From positions 186,001 through 250,000 of the forward strand of contig JAHBSI010000004.1 of NCBI GenBank assembly GCA_019639195.1: a stretch of DNA of 64,000 bases. The letters run 5' to 3'. The notes below the pieces were generated by a model. It saw only the letters and a program-made list of their open reading frames with translations. It searched no databases and had not been told where the DNA came from. This DNA comes from Acidobacteriota bacterium (lineage in GTDB: Bacteria > Acidobacteriota > Blastocatellia > Pyrinomonadales > Pyrinomonadaceae). Made by a program: the position numbers and the translations under genes. Below, piece after piece: positions 45,464-54,620 of this stretch; position 1 is the stretch's first letter; every line of letters begins with the position of its first letter.

Positions 45464-46432
45464 ATGCCTAGTGAAACCACTCAACTGCCGGAAAAGATCT
45501 CCGCGTGCAATGACCGCAGCCTGACCAGCACTTTCCTGAAGGCGGTTCGCCTTTACACATACAATACCCCGATCTCAAAAGGTAAATATCGCCTGTATCA
45601 GCTTGCACTGCGGCTCGTTGCCGAAAAGCCGACGGCGATCCCGGCTCGAGCACGCGACGGCCGCCGATTCGTTGCGGACCTAACGACGGGCATGGAGGAG
45701 AGTGTGTTCTTCCTCGGGGTTTACGAGCGATTCATTTCCGACATCGCCGAACGATTGATTCGAGAGGGCGATGTTTGCTTAGACGTCGGGGCAAACTTTG
45801 GCTGGTACTCGACAATGATGGCGGCGCGTGCGGGTTCGCGTGGTGAGGTGCATTCATTTGAACCCGTTCCAAGAACGTATTCGCTTCTCGAGAAAAACTG
45901 TTCGCTCTTAACGGATGCGGCTCCGGTCGTAACCAATAACCTTGCGTTGGGCGATCGAGATGACGTGCTCACGATCAACCTCTTTGATGATCTGCCGTCG
46001 GGGCACGCTTCGCTTGCAAGTTCGGCTGGCGAAAGCTCTTCTTCGTTCGAATGCAAGATGACGACTCTGGACAACTATCTTGAAGAGCGCGGTGTCGGGA
46101 GTGTTTCGTTTTTGAAGGTGGACATTGAGGGAGCTGAAATGATGTTCCTAAAGGGTGCGGAGCGTTTGTTCTCGCAGTCCGATAAGCCGATATTCCTTAT
46201 GGAGATGGCTTTGGCACAGACCCGCCGATTCGGATACCAGCCGCAAGAATTGCTCAAGTTTATTGTAGAGCGAGGGCCTTATACTTTCTATCGCGTTGAC
46301 GAAACAGCGGAAAGGCTTCGGCCTATTGATCATTTTGATGACGACGACATCGGGGCGAACGTGTTCTGTATTCCGGACTCTGCGGGAGAATGGGCAAAAG
46401 CCGTCATTTCAGATTACGTCGAGAGAATCTAA
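45464..46432 (+). CDS. FkbM-family SAM-dependent methyltransferase
   Basis: 322 residues. The SAM-binding motif is CLDVGANFGWYSTMMAARAG, followed by VHSFEPVPRTYSLLEKN, TTLDNYLEERGVGSVSFLKV, DIEGAEMMFLKGAERLF and a C-terminal sensor part. FkbM enzymes O-methylate sugars or polyketides; beside a polysaccharide flippase, a sugar methylation role is likely. It starts 10 bases after nrnA, so may ride on that operon although it is functionally unrelated. Confidence 0.87.
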   Translation: MPSETTQLPEKISACNDRSLTSTFLKAVRLYTYNTPISKGKYRLYQLALRLVAEKPTAIPARARDGRRFVADLTTGMEESVFFLGVYERFISDIAERLIREGDVCLDVGANFGWYSTMMAARAGSRGEVHSFEPVPRTYSLLEKNCSLLTDAAPVVTNNLALGDRDDVLTINLFDDLPSGHASLASSAGESSSSFECKMTTLDNYLEERGVGSVSFLKVDIEGAEMMFLKGAERLFSQSDKPIFLMEMALAQTRRFGYQPQELLKFIVERGPYTFYRVDETAERLRPIDHFDDDDIGANVFCIPDSAGEWAKAVISDYVERI

Positions 46433-46495
46433 GCAATATCGCGGCAAGCCGCCAGATGCACCGGGTCATTTGTATCTCAGGACGCTGAACTGATC

Positions 46496-48004
46496 ATGAG
46501 AACCAGATCGGGAAAACTGATCCTTAACTCCCTATACAGTCTGGTTGGCTGGATAGCCCCAATTCTTTTTGGCCTGTTTGCGACTCCTTTTGTTCTCAAG
46601 CACCTCGGAACGGAATCCTACGGCGTCTATATCGTAATACTTGGGTTTGTTGGATATTCCTTTGCCTTCAATCTGGCTAGGTCAGTAGCGAAATACGTTG
46701 CAGAGCACCGCAGTTCCGGAGACGTTGAGAAGATCAACTCCGCCATCACAAGCGCATTCTGGTTGAATTGTTCGATCGGGATCGTCGGAGCCATTGTCGT
46801 CGGATTGTCGTCAAGATGGGTTGTGGTCGATGTCCTGCGGATCTCGCCGTCTTACCAGGAAGCCGCGATCTTCGCATTAATAGTCGGCGGCATCAGCATC
46901 CCGTTCACTCTCGCGGGGCAGGTCTTTCAGAGCGTACTGCAAGGTGTCCACGGATTTGGTGTCCTTTCTGCTGTTACAAATTTCAATTCGTTGCTTATCA
47001 ACGGCGGAAATGTTGCCCTTGCGGCCTTAGGATTTGGGGTAGATGCGCTGCTACTGTGGACCTTGACCGCGGCCGCGATCATTGCCGTGGTCTCCTACAT
47101 CGCGTCGGCTCGGCTGGCTCCGGATATCGGCCTCAAGCTGAGGGCTTCGACGGATATGGTCCGGCCTGTGATGGGCTATGGTGCGAGCCTTTTTGTGTAT
47201 CAACTCTGCGGCGGGATCCTACTGCTCTTTGAACGGGCATTGGTTATGCGAAAATTCGGCGGTGAGGTTGCGTCTTATTACTTCGTGCCGATGACACTCG
47301 CGATCTACTTTCACGGGTTTGTGGTGAGTCTTCTTGCGGCTGCGTTTCCGGCAATGAATGAGCTACTGACCGACGGCAACCGCTTGGCCCTTCTTTACAG
47401 GAAGTCGGTAAAGGCCGTAGTTTGCTTGGCCGTCCCGTTTCTGCTCACAGTTCTTTTCGGCGGACGGATATTTCTATCTCTATGGATCGACGAGGATTTT
47501 GCAGCACAGGCGTATTGGCTCTTCGTGATCCACGCAGCAACCTTTGGGATAATGGCTTTGATGGTTGCTCCATGGCAGCTCGTTGAAACATACAATAGGC
47601 CGAGCGTTAATGCGTGGGTGACGTTCTTCTCATCGCTATTCGCTATCCTGCTAATGCTGTTCACTGCAGATCGATGGTCCTCGGACGGCGTTGCTATTTC
47701 CCGACTGGCCGGAGTTGCACTAAGCTTACCTGTGATCATCTACGCTGGGCATCGTTTGCTTGAAGTTCGCGGAGGCGGTGAGTGGCTCCGTACTGGATTA
47801 CGGCTCGGACCTGCAGCAATAGCGTTGGCGGGAACTGAGTATTTGATCTTTTCAAATGTTGCTCCGGGGTGGCCGACGCTGATCTTCGGGACCATTGCAG
47901 GCGTTCTGGTCTATTTGGCCATGCTTTGGCTAACGAAATTCATCAGCCCGGACGAGAAGGACGTGATCTTCAAGATGCTGAGGATCAACCGCTCTGCTGC
48001 ATAA
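46496..48004 (+). CDS. Polysaccharide flippase, Wzx/MATE-like (MOP superfamily)
   Basis: 502 residues, with about 12-14 membrane segments spread over the length. The N-terminus reads LILNSLYSLVGWIAPILFGL and FVLKHLGTESYGVYIVILGF, typical of Wzx/PST transporters; FALIVGGISIPFTLAGQVFQ and GILLLFERALVMRKFGGEVA follow. It would flip lipid-linked oligosaccharide across the inner membrane. The FkbM gene upstream suggests a shared surface glycan pathway; glycosyltransferases are not in the window. Confidence 0.85.
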   Translation: MRTRSGKLILNSLYSLVGWIAPILFGLFATPFVLKHLGTESYGVYIVILGFVGYSFAFNLARSVAKYVAEHRSSGDVEKINSAITSAFWLNCSIGIVGAIVVGLSSRWVVVDVLRISPSYQEAAIFALIVGGISIPFTLAGQVFQSVLQGVHGFGVLSAVTNFNSLLINGGNVALAALGFGVDALLLWTLTAAAIIAVVSYIASARLAPDIGLKLRASTDMVRPVMGYGASLFVYQLCGGILLLFERALVMRKFGGEVASYYFVPMTLAIYFHGFVVSLLAAAFPAMNELLTDGNRLALLYRKSVKAVVCLAVPFLLTVLFGGRIFLSLWIDEDFAAQAYWLFVIHAATFGIMALMVAPWQLVETYNRPSVNAWVTFFSSLFAILLMLFTADRWSSDGVAISRLAGVALSLPVIIYAGHRLLEVRGGGEWLRTGLRLGPAAIALAGTEYLIFSNVAPGWPTLIFGTIAGVLVYLAMLWLTKFISPDEKDVIFKMLRINRSAA

Positions 48005-48040
48005 TATTTGGCTAGATCTGACAGGTAACTAGACCTCGTA

Positions 48041-48631
48041 ATGACCGAAAAAAAGGAAAAACGATACAAGTGGCGGCGTGAGGATTATCGCGAGAAGACG
48101 AAAGGCCTTCTGATGCTTAATACCGGCGATGGCAAGGGGAAGACGACCGCAGCGATCGGTACGATGGTTCGTGCCGCCGGCCGCGGTTTGAAATGCTGTA
48201 TGATCCAGTTTATGAAGTCCAAGCACGACCGATATGGCGAGCACGAATCCTTCGAAAAGCTCGGCATCGAGGTGCATACGATGGGCGACGGCTTCACATG
48301 GGATACGAACGACAAGTCCCAGGATATCAAGACAAGTGAGGAGACCTGGGCGGTCTGTGTCGAGAAGATGCGGAGCGGCGATTACGAGCTTCTGGTCTTT
48401 GACGAATTGCTTTATGTCCTAAGCTACGAGTTTTTGGACATCAACAAGATACTCGCCGAGATCAGCGAAGTGAGAGCAGCTCAGCCGCACCTTCATCTGA
48501 TACTTACAGGAAGGAATATAGATAATAAGCTCCAACCGATGATCGATGCTGCGGAACTCGTGACCGAGATGCGTGAGATCAAGCATCCTTTTCATGTCGG
48601 AATCTACGCACAGCAGGGAATCGAATTCTAA
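48041..48631 (+). CDS. cobO: Cob(I)yrinic acid a,c-diamide adenosyltransferase, CobO type
   Basis: 196 residues. Walker A LNTGDGKGKTTAAIGTMVRA is near the N-terminus, CCMIQFMKSKHDRYGEHESF follows, and ELLVFDELLYVLSYEF marks the conserved acidic region. The ending GRNIDNKLQPMIDAAELVTE and MREIKHPF is characteristic. It adenosylates corrinoids during cobalamin synthesis or salvage. Its stop overlaps the pgpA start (TAATG). No other cob genes are in the window. Confidence 0.95.
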   Translation: MTEKKEKRYKWRREDYREKTKGLLMLNTGDGKGKTTAAIGTMVRAAGRGLKCCMIQFMKSKHDRYGEHESFEKLGIEVHTMGDGFTWDTNDKSQDIKTSEETWAVCVEKMRSGDYELLVFDELLYVLSYEFLDINKILAEISEVRAAQPHLHLILTGRNIDNKLQPMIDAAELVTEMREIKHPFHVGIYAQQGIEF

Positions 48632-49191
48632 TGAAACGCCCAGTTGAAAAACGCCCTGCAAAGGGCTGGAAAGATCGAATTGCCCTTGCGCTGACGACAT
48701 TTGGCGTCGGTTATCTGCCGGGGCCTTCGGGTACATACGGATCTGCTGTCGGCGTTGCGATCTATGTCGCCGCTGCGGTTTTGGAACCGAGTATCGCCGC
48801 TCATTTGCGCACAGCGGGCTATTCGGCCGCTGCCGCCAGCTCGATCCTTTTTATCTGCAATACGATCTTGCTGCTGGGATTCTGCCTGATAGGGATCGCG
48901 GCGAGTACGCGGGCCATCGACCTCCTTGGAGATGAAGATGCGTCCGAGGCAGTTGTTGACGAGGTGATGGGCCAGCTTGTAACGCTTGCATTTGTCCCCT
49001 TCACGTTGTCGTGGCCGGTGATCTTGGCGGGATTCCTCCTCTTCCGAATCTTTGATATCTGGAAGCCCTATCCGATCAATGATCTGCAGGACTTGAAGGG
49101 CGGACTTGGCATCTGTGCAGACGACCTTGTTGCGGGCGTGTATGCCGGTCTTTGCCTCGCAACTGCCTCCTACGTTTCGGCGCTTCTTTAG
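48631..49191 (+). CDS. pgpA: Phosphatidylglycerophosphatase A
   Basis: 186 residues. Conserved family blocks are FGVGYLPGPSGTYGSAVGV, VVDEVMGQLVTLAFVPFTL, FRIFDIWKPYPINDLQDLKG and GICADDLVAGVYAG, with four membrane segments. It dephosphorylates phosphatidylglycerol phosphate for membrane lipid synthesis. It shares one base with the cobO stop and ends 6 bases before the convergent corA gene. Confidence 0.93.
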   Translation: MKRPVEKRPAKGWKDRIALALTTFGVGYLPGPSGTYGSAVGVAIYVAAAVLEPSIAAHLRTAGYSAAAASSILFICNTILLLGFCLIGIAASTRAIDLLGDEDASEAVVDEVMGQLVTLAFVPFTLSWPVILAGFLLFRIFDIWKPYPINDLQDLKGGLGICADDLVAGVYAGLCLATASYVSALL

Positions 49192-49197
49192 CCGGCA

Positions 49198-50256
49198 TCA
49201 AGAATCCTTTTCGCCCTTGTGGTCGGGCGTCGTTGAAGTGTGGATCGGCGGCTCGTAGTCCTTTACAAAGATCCAGCCGATCTTCCAGAAATAGAAGATC
49301 AGTCCGGCCGCAAGAAGAGCCATTCCGGCAAGCGTCGCAAAGTATCCATACCGAGTTTTCAGCTCCGGCATAAAGTCGAAGTTCATCCCGTAAATGCCCG
49401 CTATTAGACTGAGCGGCAGAATGATCGCCGAAATTACCGCAAGCGTTTTCATCACATCATTCGTCCGTGTCGAGATAACCGAAAAATGGATCTCGAACAG
49501 GCTCGAGACAAGGTCACGATAATTTTCTGCAAGGTCAGTGATCCGGATCAGGTGATCATGCACGTCACGGTAGAAGGGAAGTATCTGGTCCGGGATCTGC
49601 GGAAATTCGCCGTGCGAAAGCCGATAAAGCACATCAAGCTGGCGCGCTGAAATTCGCCTGAGGCGAACGACGCTCCGCCGAAGCATCATGATCTCGAGGA
49701 GCATCTCGCTCTGGCCGCGACTAATTTCCAGCACGCGTTCGCTCATCTCGTGGATCATCTGGTCAAATGAATCGACGATCGGCATATAGAGATCAACAAG
49801 CTCATCGAGGATGTTGTGGAGAATGTAGGCTGAGCCGCGTTTGAACGTGAACGGGCTGCTGGTGATCTTCTGCTTTACGGTCTTGATGCTTCGGAAGCGT
49901 TCGGCATGGAAAGTCACAACGTAGTTCGAGCCCAGATATGCATCAAGCTCTTTAGTCGCGAAATTCGTCGGGCCCGTTTCACCCGGACGAATGCCGTGGA
50001 CGATCAAATACAGGTAGTCCGGAAATGCCTCAACTTTTGGCTGGTTGCGTGTTTCCAGACAATCCTCGATCGTGAGGTAATGAAACTTGAACACGTTCTC
50101 GAGAACCTCTTTTGCTTCTGCTATTTGCTCAGGAGTTTCGCCGTGAAGATCGACCCAAATTGTATTCAGCGGGTCGGCAAGAAGATCAGGGAGTTCCTTA
50201 CGGCCAAATCCTTCCTCGACACATTCGGCCCCATTTTTCAGTACAAATATTTGCAT
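49198..50256 (-). CDS. corA: CorA-family magnesium/cobalt transporter
   Basis: 352 residues. The GMN channel motif is in IYGMNFDFMPEL, flanked by two C-terminal membrane helices (VISAIILPLSLIAG and ATLAGMALLAAGLIFYFWKI). The long N-terminal cytoplasmic domain includes FHYLTIEDCLETRNQPKVE and a long stalk helix (LEISRGQSEMLLEIMMLRRS). It takes up Mg2+ as a pentamer gated by intracellular Mg2+. It is convergent with pgpA and divergent from the ABC exporter. Confidence 0.95.
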   Translation of the reverse strand: MQIFVLKNGAECVEEGFGRKELPDLLADPLNTIWVDLHGETPEQIAEAKEVLENVFKFHYLTIEDCLETRNQPKVEAFPDYLYLIVHGIRPGETGPTNFATKELDAYLGSNYVVTFHAERFRSIKTVKQKITSSPFTFKRGSAYILHNILDELVDLYMPIVDSFDQMIHEMSERVLEISRGQSEMLLEIMMLRRSVVRLRRISARQLDVLYRLSHGEFPQIPDQILPFYRDVHDHLIRITDLAENYRDLVSSLFEIHFSVISTRTNDVMKTLAVISAIILPLSLIAGIYGMNFDFMPELKTRYGYFATLAGMALLAAGLIFYFWKIGWIFVKDYEPPIHTSTTPDHKGEKDS

Positions 50257-50351
50257 CTTCTGTTAGCAACGCGATAAAAAGGAACTTTTGTCGGTCGAGC
50301 TATTATAGTTTTTCGGAACTAACTGCGACAATTGCCGTAGTTCAAATTGCT

Positions 50352-51266
50352 ATGGAAGAAGAAGAGGTTACTTTGAGGGTCGATGGTATCACGAAGTCTT
50401 TTGGAGACTTTTGTGCTGTGGACGATCTCTCATTTAGTGTAAAGGCCGGCAGGATCTTTGGGTTCCTCGGCCCCAACGGAGCCGGAAAGACGACGACGAT
50501 CAGAATGGTCGTCGGCATTAATGTGCCAGATTCCGGTACGATCGAGCTTTTTGGGAAACGCATTAACGGTACGACGCAAGATCACATCGGGTATCTGCCC
50601 GAAGAACGCGGCCTTTACAAGAAGACGAAGATCGTCGATCAGCTTCGATACTTTGCGGCCCTCAAGAACGTACCTCAGAAAGAGGCGGACAAACGTATCG
50701 ATCGCTGGCTCGATCGAATGGAGCTCTCCGAGTGGAAGAACAAGAAAACGACGGACCTTTCGAAGGGAATGCAGCAGAAGGTGCAGTTCATCTCCACCGT
50801 ACTGCACGACCCCGATCTGCTGATCCTCGACGAACCTTTCTCCGGACTCGATCCGGTAAACGTGGAGTTTATGATCGGAGTGCTTTCAGAGTTTCGCCAA
50901 AGCAACAAGACCGTCATCTTTTCGACGCATTTGATGGAGACCGCTGAAAGACTTTGTCACGATATTTTACTCATAAGCCGAGGCAAGAAAGTTGTATCCG
51001 GCAGCCTTCGTGAAGTGAAAGAAAGTTATGGACGCAACCGAATTGCGGTTCGTATCGAAGGCGGCTCACAATTGCTTTCTGACTTTCCGGGTGTCGAGAG
51101 CGTTGTTGAGAAGGCCGATGAGCGGATACTGAGCCTCCGTCAGGATGCTGACCCGCAGGAGTTGCTCCGCGGCCTGGTCGCGGCCGGGGCGAAGGTCACC
51201 AAGTTTGAATATGTCGAACCAACGCTGAATGACATCTTCATTGAGCAGATCGGAGGTGCGAAATGA
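50352..51266 (+). CDS. ABC exporter ATP-binding protein, NatA-like
   Basis: 304 residues from the ATG at 50352; the frame extends upstream through the corA leader but lacks family similarity there. Walker A GPNGAGKTTTIRMVVG, signature LSKGMQQKVQF, Walker B DLLILDEPFSGLDP and the H-loop STHLMETAERL are all present. A C-terminal regulatory part ends EPTLNDIFIEQIGG, as in ABC-2 exporters. The permease starts inside its stop (ATGA). Na+ or drug export is possible; the substrate is unknown. Confidence 0.93.
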   Translation: MEEEEVTLRVDGITKSFGDFCAVDDLSFSVKAGRIFGFLGPNGAGKTTTIRMVVGINVPDSGTIELFGKRINGTTQDHIGYLPEERGLYKKTKIVDQLRYFAALKNVPQKEADKRIDRWLDRMELSEWKNKKTTDLSKGMQQKVQFISTVLHDPDLLILDEPFSGLDPVNVEFMIGVLSEFRQSNKTVIFSTHLMETAERLCHDILLISRGKKVVSGSLREVKESYGRNRIAVRIEGGSQLLSDFPGVESVVEKADERILSLRQDADPQELLRGLVAAGAKVTKFEYVEPTLNDIFIEQIGGAK

Positions 51267-52603
51267 GGAAGTTCCTTGCTGTCGTAAAGCACGAATATAA
51301 GAAAGTTGTGCTGAGGTGGTCGTTCCTGATAGGCACGCTTCTCTTTCCCGTTCTCGGTGCAGGATTTGCGGTCGTGCCGGCTCTGATATTCTCGATCAAA
51401 GGTGAGCCAACGCGAATCGTGATCGTTGATAAGGAAGGCAAGATCGGGCCGCGGATACGAGCCAATCTGTCGCCGGAGAAGATAGCCCAAAAACAGGCGG
51501 AAGCCCTCAAGGACACGTCGTTCGAGCCGACAGTCGGAGCAAAGAACCCGAACGATTCATTGAAGGGAATTGCCGCCGGCTTTGTTTTCGTTTCGTTCGA
51601 TGCGAATGGCAAATCAGACGAACAGATCCGCTCAGAACTCAATGCGATGGCCGCCGACAAGGAGATCGATGCCTATCTGTTGGTTCCCCAGCAGCTTGGC
51701 GGCAAGTTCGAATTCCTGTCCCGTAAGGCCGGAGATTTCGTCGCGAACGGGATGATCCAGGATGCGGTCAATGATGCGGTTCGTTCAGAGCGTCTTACCG
51801 AAGCCAACATCAGCGAGACGACGCTGCAGCAGATCAATAAAAAGGCAGACATCGAGACAAAGGCGATCGACGAACACGGCCGGGAGAAGAGTTCGGATGC
51901 GTTGCTTGCGGCATCATTTGTGATCGGCCTGATGATCTACATCTCGCTCACGATATACGGCCAGGTGATCCTCGGAGCCGTAGTTGAAGAGAAGGAAACG
52001 CGGATCGCCGAGATACTCTTCTCAAGTGCGAAGCCTTTCGAACTGATGCTCGGTAAGTTGGTCGGTGTCGGTCTTGCGGGATTGACGCAATTGGGTATCT
52101 GGGTGACGTCTCTCGCTCTTCTTGTTGGTTTCTTGATGCTCCAAACGGACCTCGCACCGCTTCTCGCAGGCGCGCCGCATATCACGCCGTTGATGGTGGT
52201 GTATTTTCTCTTATTCTTCCTGCTCGGTTACTTCCTGTTTGCCTCCATCTTTGCGCTGATCGGGTCGATGGTGACGACCGTTCAGGAAGGCGGGCAGTTC
52301 GCATTTCCGCCGATAATGCTTATGCTAGTCGGCTTTTACTTCAGCTTTGCCGTGATCCGCGACCCAAGCTCGCCGCTCTCATTCTGGGTCTCTATCGCTC
52401 CCTTCTGGGCGCCGATCACGATGCCTGTTCGCATACTAGCTGAAACGCCGCCATTTTGGCAGATCGCGCTTTCGATCTCTATAAACGCGGTGGCGATCTG
52501 TGGTATGGTTTGGTTATGCGCGAGAGTTTATAGGGTCGGGATGCTGATGTACGGAAAACGTGCGACGCTGCCCGAGGTTTGGAAATGGATACGCGAAGCG
52601 TAG
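51263..52603 (+). CDS. ABC-2 type permease, NatB-like
   Basis: 446 residues. The first membrane helix (SFLIGTLLFPVLGAGFAVVP) is followed by a large periplasmic loop of about 180 residues, then five helices (DALLAASFVIGLMIYISLTI, WVTSLALLVGFLMLQT, VVYFLLFFLLGYFLFASIF, FPPIMLMLVGFYFSFAVI, ALSISINAVAICGMVW). VEEKETRIAEILFSSAKPFE is the coupling segment of this family. It forms a transporter with the adjoining ATPase, whose stop overlaps its start. Confidence 0.9.
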   Translation: MRKFLAVVKHEYKKVVLRWSFLIGTLLFPVLGAGFAVVPALIFSIKGEPTRIVIVDKEGKIGPRIRANLSPEKIAQKQAEALKDTSFEPTVGAKNPNDSLKGIAAGFVFVSFDANGKSDEQIRSELNAMAADKEIDAYLLVPQQLGGKFEFLSRKAGDFVANGMIQDAVNDAVRSERLTEANISETTLQQINKKADIETKAIDEHGREKSSDALLAASFVIGLMIYISLTIYGQVILGAVVEEKETRIAEILFSSAKPFELMLGKLVGVGLAGLTQLGIWVTSLALLVGFLMLQTDLAPLLAGAPHITPLMVVYFLLFFLLGYFLFASIFALIGSMVTTVQEGGQFAFPPIMLMLVGFYFSFAVIRDPSSPLSFWVSIAPFWAPITMPVRILAETPPFWQIALSISINAVAICGMVWLCARVYRVGMLMYGKRATLPEVWKWIREA

Positions 52604-52622
52604 AACAAAAGGAGAAAAAGTT

Positions 52623-52889
52623 ATGATCGGACAGATCATTGGCGGCCTTATCGTTGGCGTAATTGCGAGGCTAATTATGCCTGGAAAAGAGGTATTTCCG
52701 GACGGTATCGTGGGCTGGATATTGACGGCCGTTCTTGGCATCGTTGGAGCCGTTGTCGGCGGTTTTGTAGCACGTGCGTTGTGGGCGGGCGAGAATTATG
52801 CTGCCGGCTGGATAATGTCGATCCTCGGTGCGATCATCGTACTTTTCATTGTCCGTCTGTTGTTCGGGACAAAGAACACGATGGCGTAA
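52623..52889 (+). CDS. GlsB/YeaQ/YmgE family stress-response membrane protein
   Basis: 88 residues from the ATG at 52623, 8 bases after AGGAG. Three hydrophobic helices (IIGGLIVGVIARLI, GIVGWILTAVLGIVGAVVGG, AGWIMSILGAIIVLFIVRLL) with ARLIMPGK between them match the YeaQ/YmgE pattern (transglycosylase-associated protein). The role in these bacteria is unclear. It is 19 bases after the ABC permease and may share its transcript. Confidence 0.85.
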   Translation: MIGQIIGGLIVGVIARLIMPGKEVFPDGIVGWILTAVLGIVGAVVGGFVARALWAGENYAAGWIMSILGAIIVLFIVRLLFGTKNTMA

Positions 52890-52901
52890 TTCACACAACT
52901 T

Positions 52902-53369
52902 CTAGAATGCCGAGCATGGAGCGGGCTTTTCGCCCGCCTGTAATGGCTTTGACGTGAAGTCCCAGGCGGTTTCCCCTTTCGGAACCGCCTTTACTACATA
53001 AGTCCCAAGCTGCATCACCGGATTCGGGATGTCAGGCCTTTTCTCTACATCGGCGAGCGCCCAGGAGAATCCGTCGCATTTGTAGAATGTCATGTCGGTT
53101 GCGACGCGACCGTGACGTTCGAGTAGATGATATCGCACGCCGAGGTCAAGCTCGGTTCGCGGGCGGAAAGTGTCGCCAATGCCCGGGATCGTAAAGTAGA
53201 AAATTGCGAGTCCGGCGACCAGAACGATACCGGCGATCGGCAGGAAAGCTTTCAGATAGCCGCGCACACTCGAAGGGCTGCGGCTCACCGTCTGAAACAA
53301 ACGGCTCTTGTCGTTCGGATCGATCGGCGGCGGTTCGCTCCCGCTTTCTACCTGATCAAGCAGTCCCAT
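52902..53369 (-). CDS. Single-span membrane protein of unknown function
   Basis: 155 residues. A short cytoplasmic N-terminus (SEPPPIDPNDKSRLFQTVSR) leads to a membrane helix at about 40-60 (FLPIAGIVLVAGLAIFYFTI), then a 90-residue outer domain with two cysteines (FYKCDGFSWALADVEK; PAPCSAF at the very end). I do not recognise a family. It is convergent with the GlsB gene and divergent from the CAP-domain gene; no operon partner. Confidence 0.7.
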   Translation of the reverse strand: MGLLDQVESGSEPPPIDPNDKSRLFQTVSRSPSSVRGYLKAFLPIAGIVLVAGLAIFYFTIPGIGDTFRPRTELDLGVRYHLLERHGRVATDMTFYKCDGFSWALADVEKRPDIPNPVMQLGTYVVKAVPKGETAWDFTSKPLQAGEKPAPCSAF

Positions 53370-53501
53370 TTTATTTCCACCTAAGTCGAGAAGATATCAC
53401 CGTTTGGGCGGAACGGCCAACTCCGGCCGTTGTGATTTGACAGGTGTGATAAACTCATCGAAACAATAATTCCGAAATGATCTGGAGGCTCTACAGAAAG
53501 A

Positions 53502-54095
53502 GTGTCAGCAACATCTCATCGGTCGGCCGTAGCTTTACTTGTACTTTTTTCCACTCTGACGCTTCTAAGTGTCGGAGTTTTCGGACAAAGGCGTGGGAAA
53601 GCGAAGCGGGCGAAAATTGTAAAAGAGCAAAAGCCAACCGGTTCGACATCAACTCAGAAATGTTCGCTCGAAAGCGAGCTGACCGAAGCTGAGCGTGACG
53701 CGATCCTCACAGCTCACAATGAAGCCCGCAAAACTCTTAACCTTCCCGCGTTGAAATGGGATTGCGGCCTTGCGAGTTTTGCTCAAGCGTGGGCAAATGC
53801 CGGACGCTTTCGCCATCGCGACGACCCATCTGTGGGCGAGAATCTGTTTGTTTCGACGAACTCCGAAGAACCGATCGCCTCGGTCGTGCCGGATTGGCTC
53901 GATGAAAAGGTCAACTACGTTGTTCGGACCGGCGAGTGCAAACCTGATACCGTCTGTACGCACTATTCGCAAGTAATGTGGCGTGAGACGACGCTTGTCG
54001 GATGCGGCATCAATCGAAAGCTCGCCGGGAAATGGAGTGTGCTTGTCGTCTGCAATTATTCTCCCGCGGGGAATACGGGCGGGCCGGCCTACTAA
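53502..54095 (+). CDS. Secreted CAP-domain (SCP/PR-1-like) protein
   Basis: 197 residues, GTG start; the ATG at 53477 is in another frame and would shift out of the signal peptide. A signal peptide ends near VFGQ. The CAP domain shows LTAHNEARKTLNLPALKWDC, FRHRDDPSVGENLF, CTHYSQVMWRETTLVGCGIN and VVCNYSPAGNTGG, the four CAP signature blocks including the metal-binding His and Glu. CAP proteins are extracellular and of varied function. The stop overlaps the convergent STAS-like gene. Confidence 0.9.
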   Translation: MSATSHRSAVALLVLFSTLTLLSVGVFGQRRGKAKRAKIVKEQKPTGSTSTQKCSLESELTEAERDAILTAHNEARKTLNLPALKWDCGLASFAQAWANAGRFRHRDDPSVGENLFVSTNSEEPIASVVPDWLDEKVNYVVRTGECKPDTVCTHYSQVMWRETTLVGCGINRKLAGKWSVLVVCNYSPAGNTGGPAY

Positions 54096-54505
54096 CCGTC
54101 GCTTAGGTGCATATTCACGTCCGGTGCATCGTTCTCGAGCCAGGCGATCGCATCCTCTTCATTCCTAAAGACCCGATATGGGACGTTACGATTCCGGCTC
54201 ATTACCTCACTAAGTTCCATCTTTGCGTCGATCTGCTCAAATGGATTTACGAATGCGATCTTTCGGCGTCCGAGGAATCTCGCCATATCCATTATCAAAA
54301 GATAGTTGTCCGCATCCGACATCATCATCGGTATTCTGCGGTCGATCAATACCTTGTTGAGGGTATGCTGGACGCATTCGGATGCAATTCGCTGGAGGTA
54401 TTCATTCGCGGTGTGTCGGTCGATCGCATCAGCGGTAATGCGCGCATAGAGGTAATCCGCTCGGACTTCGATGATGAGTTCATACGGTTTGGACTCAGTC
54501 CTCAT
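54092..54505 (-). CDS. STAS/SpoIIAA-like protein
   Basis: 137 residues. The layout of EVRADYLYARITADAIDRHT, NKVLIDRRIPMMMSDADNYL and a final KIAFVNPFEQIDAKMELSEV resembles SpoIIAA-like/STAS folds that bind partners by phospho-switch, though no Ser-phosphorylation motif is firm. No partner kinase or sigma factor is adjacent. The stop overlaps the convergent CAP-protein gene by four bases. Confidence 0.6.
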   Translation of the reverse strand: MRTESKPYELIIEVRADYLYARITADAIDRHTANEYLQRIASECVQHTLNKVLIDRRIPMMMSDADNYLLIMDMARFLGRRKIAFVNPFEQIDAKMELSEVMSRNRNVPYRVFRNEEDAIAWLENDAPDVNMHLSDG

Positions 54506-54620
54506 GGAGGTTCCGCGCGACCGGATCGTGAGGACAGATCGCTACCAAGACCGAATAATATCACGATTTTGTGGATAAAATAACTAACCTCGAAAAAAAG
54601 ATGTGCTCCGCGGCAAATCC

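Noticed and set aside
53412..53431. AACGGCC/GGCCGTT hairpin between divergent genes
   Set aside because: 7-bp stem with no U-tract and not at a gene end; could be an operator but nothing supports it.
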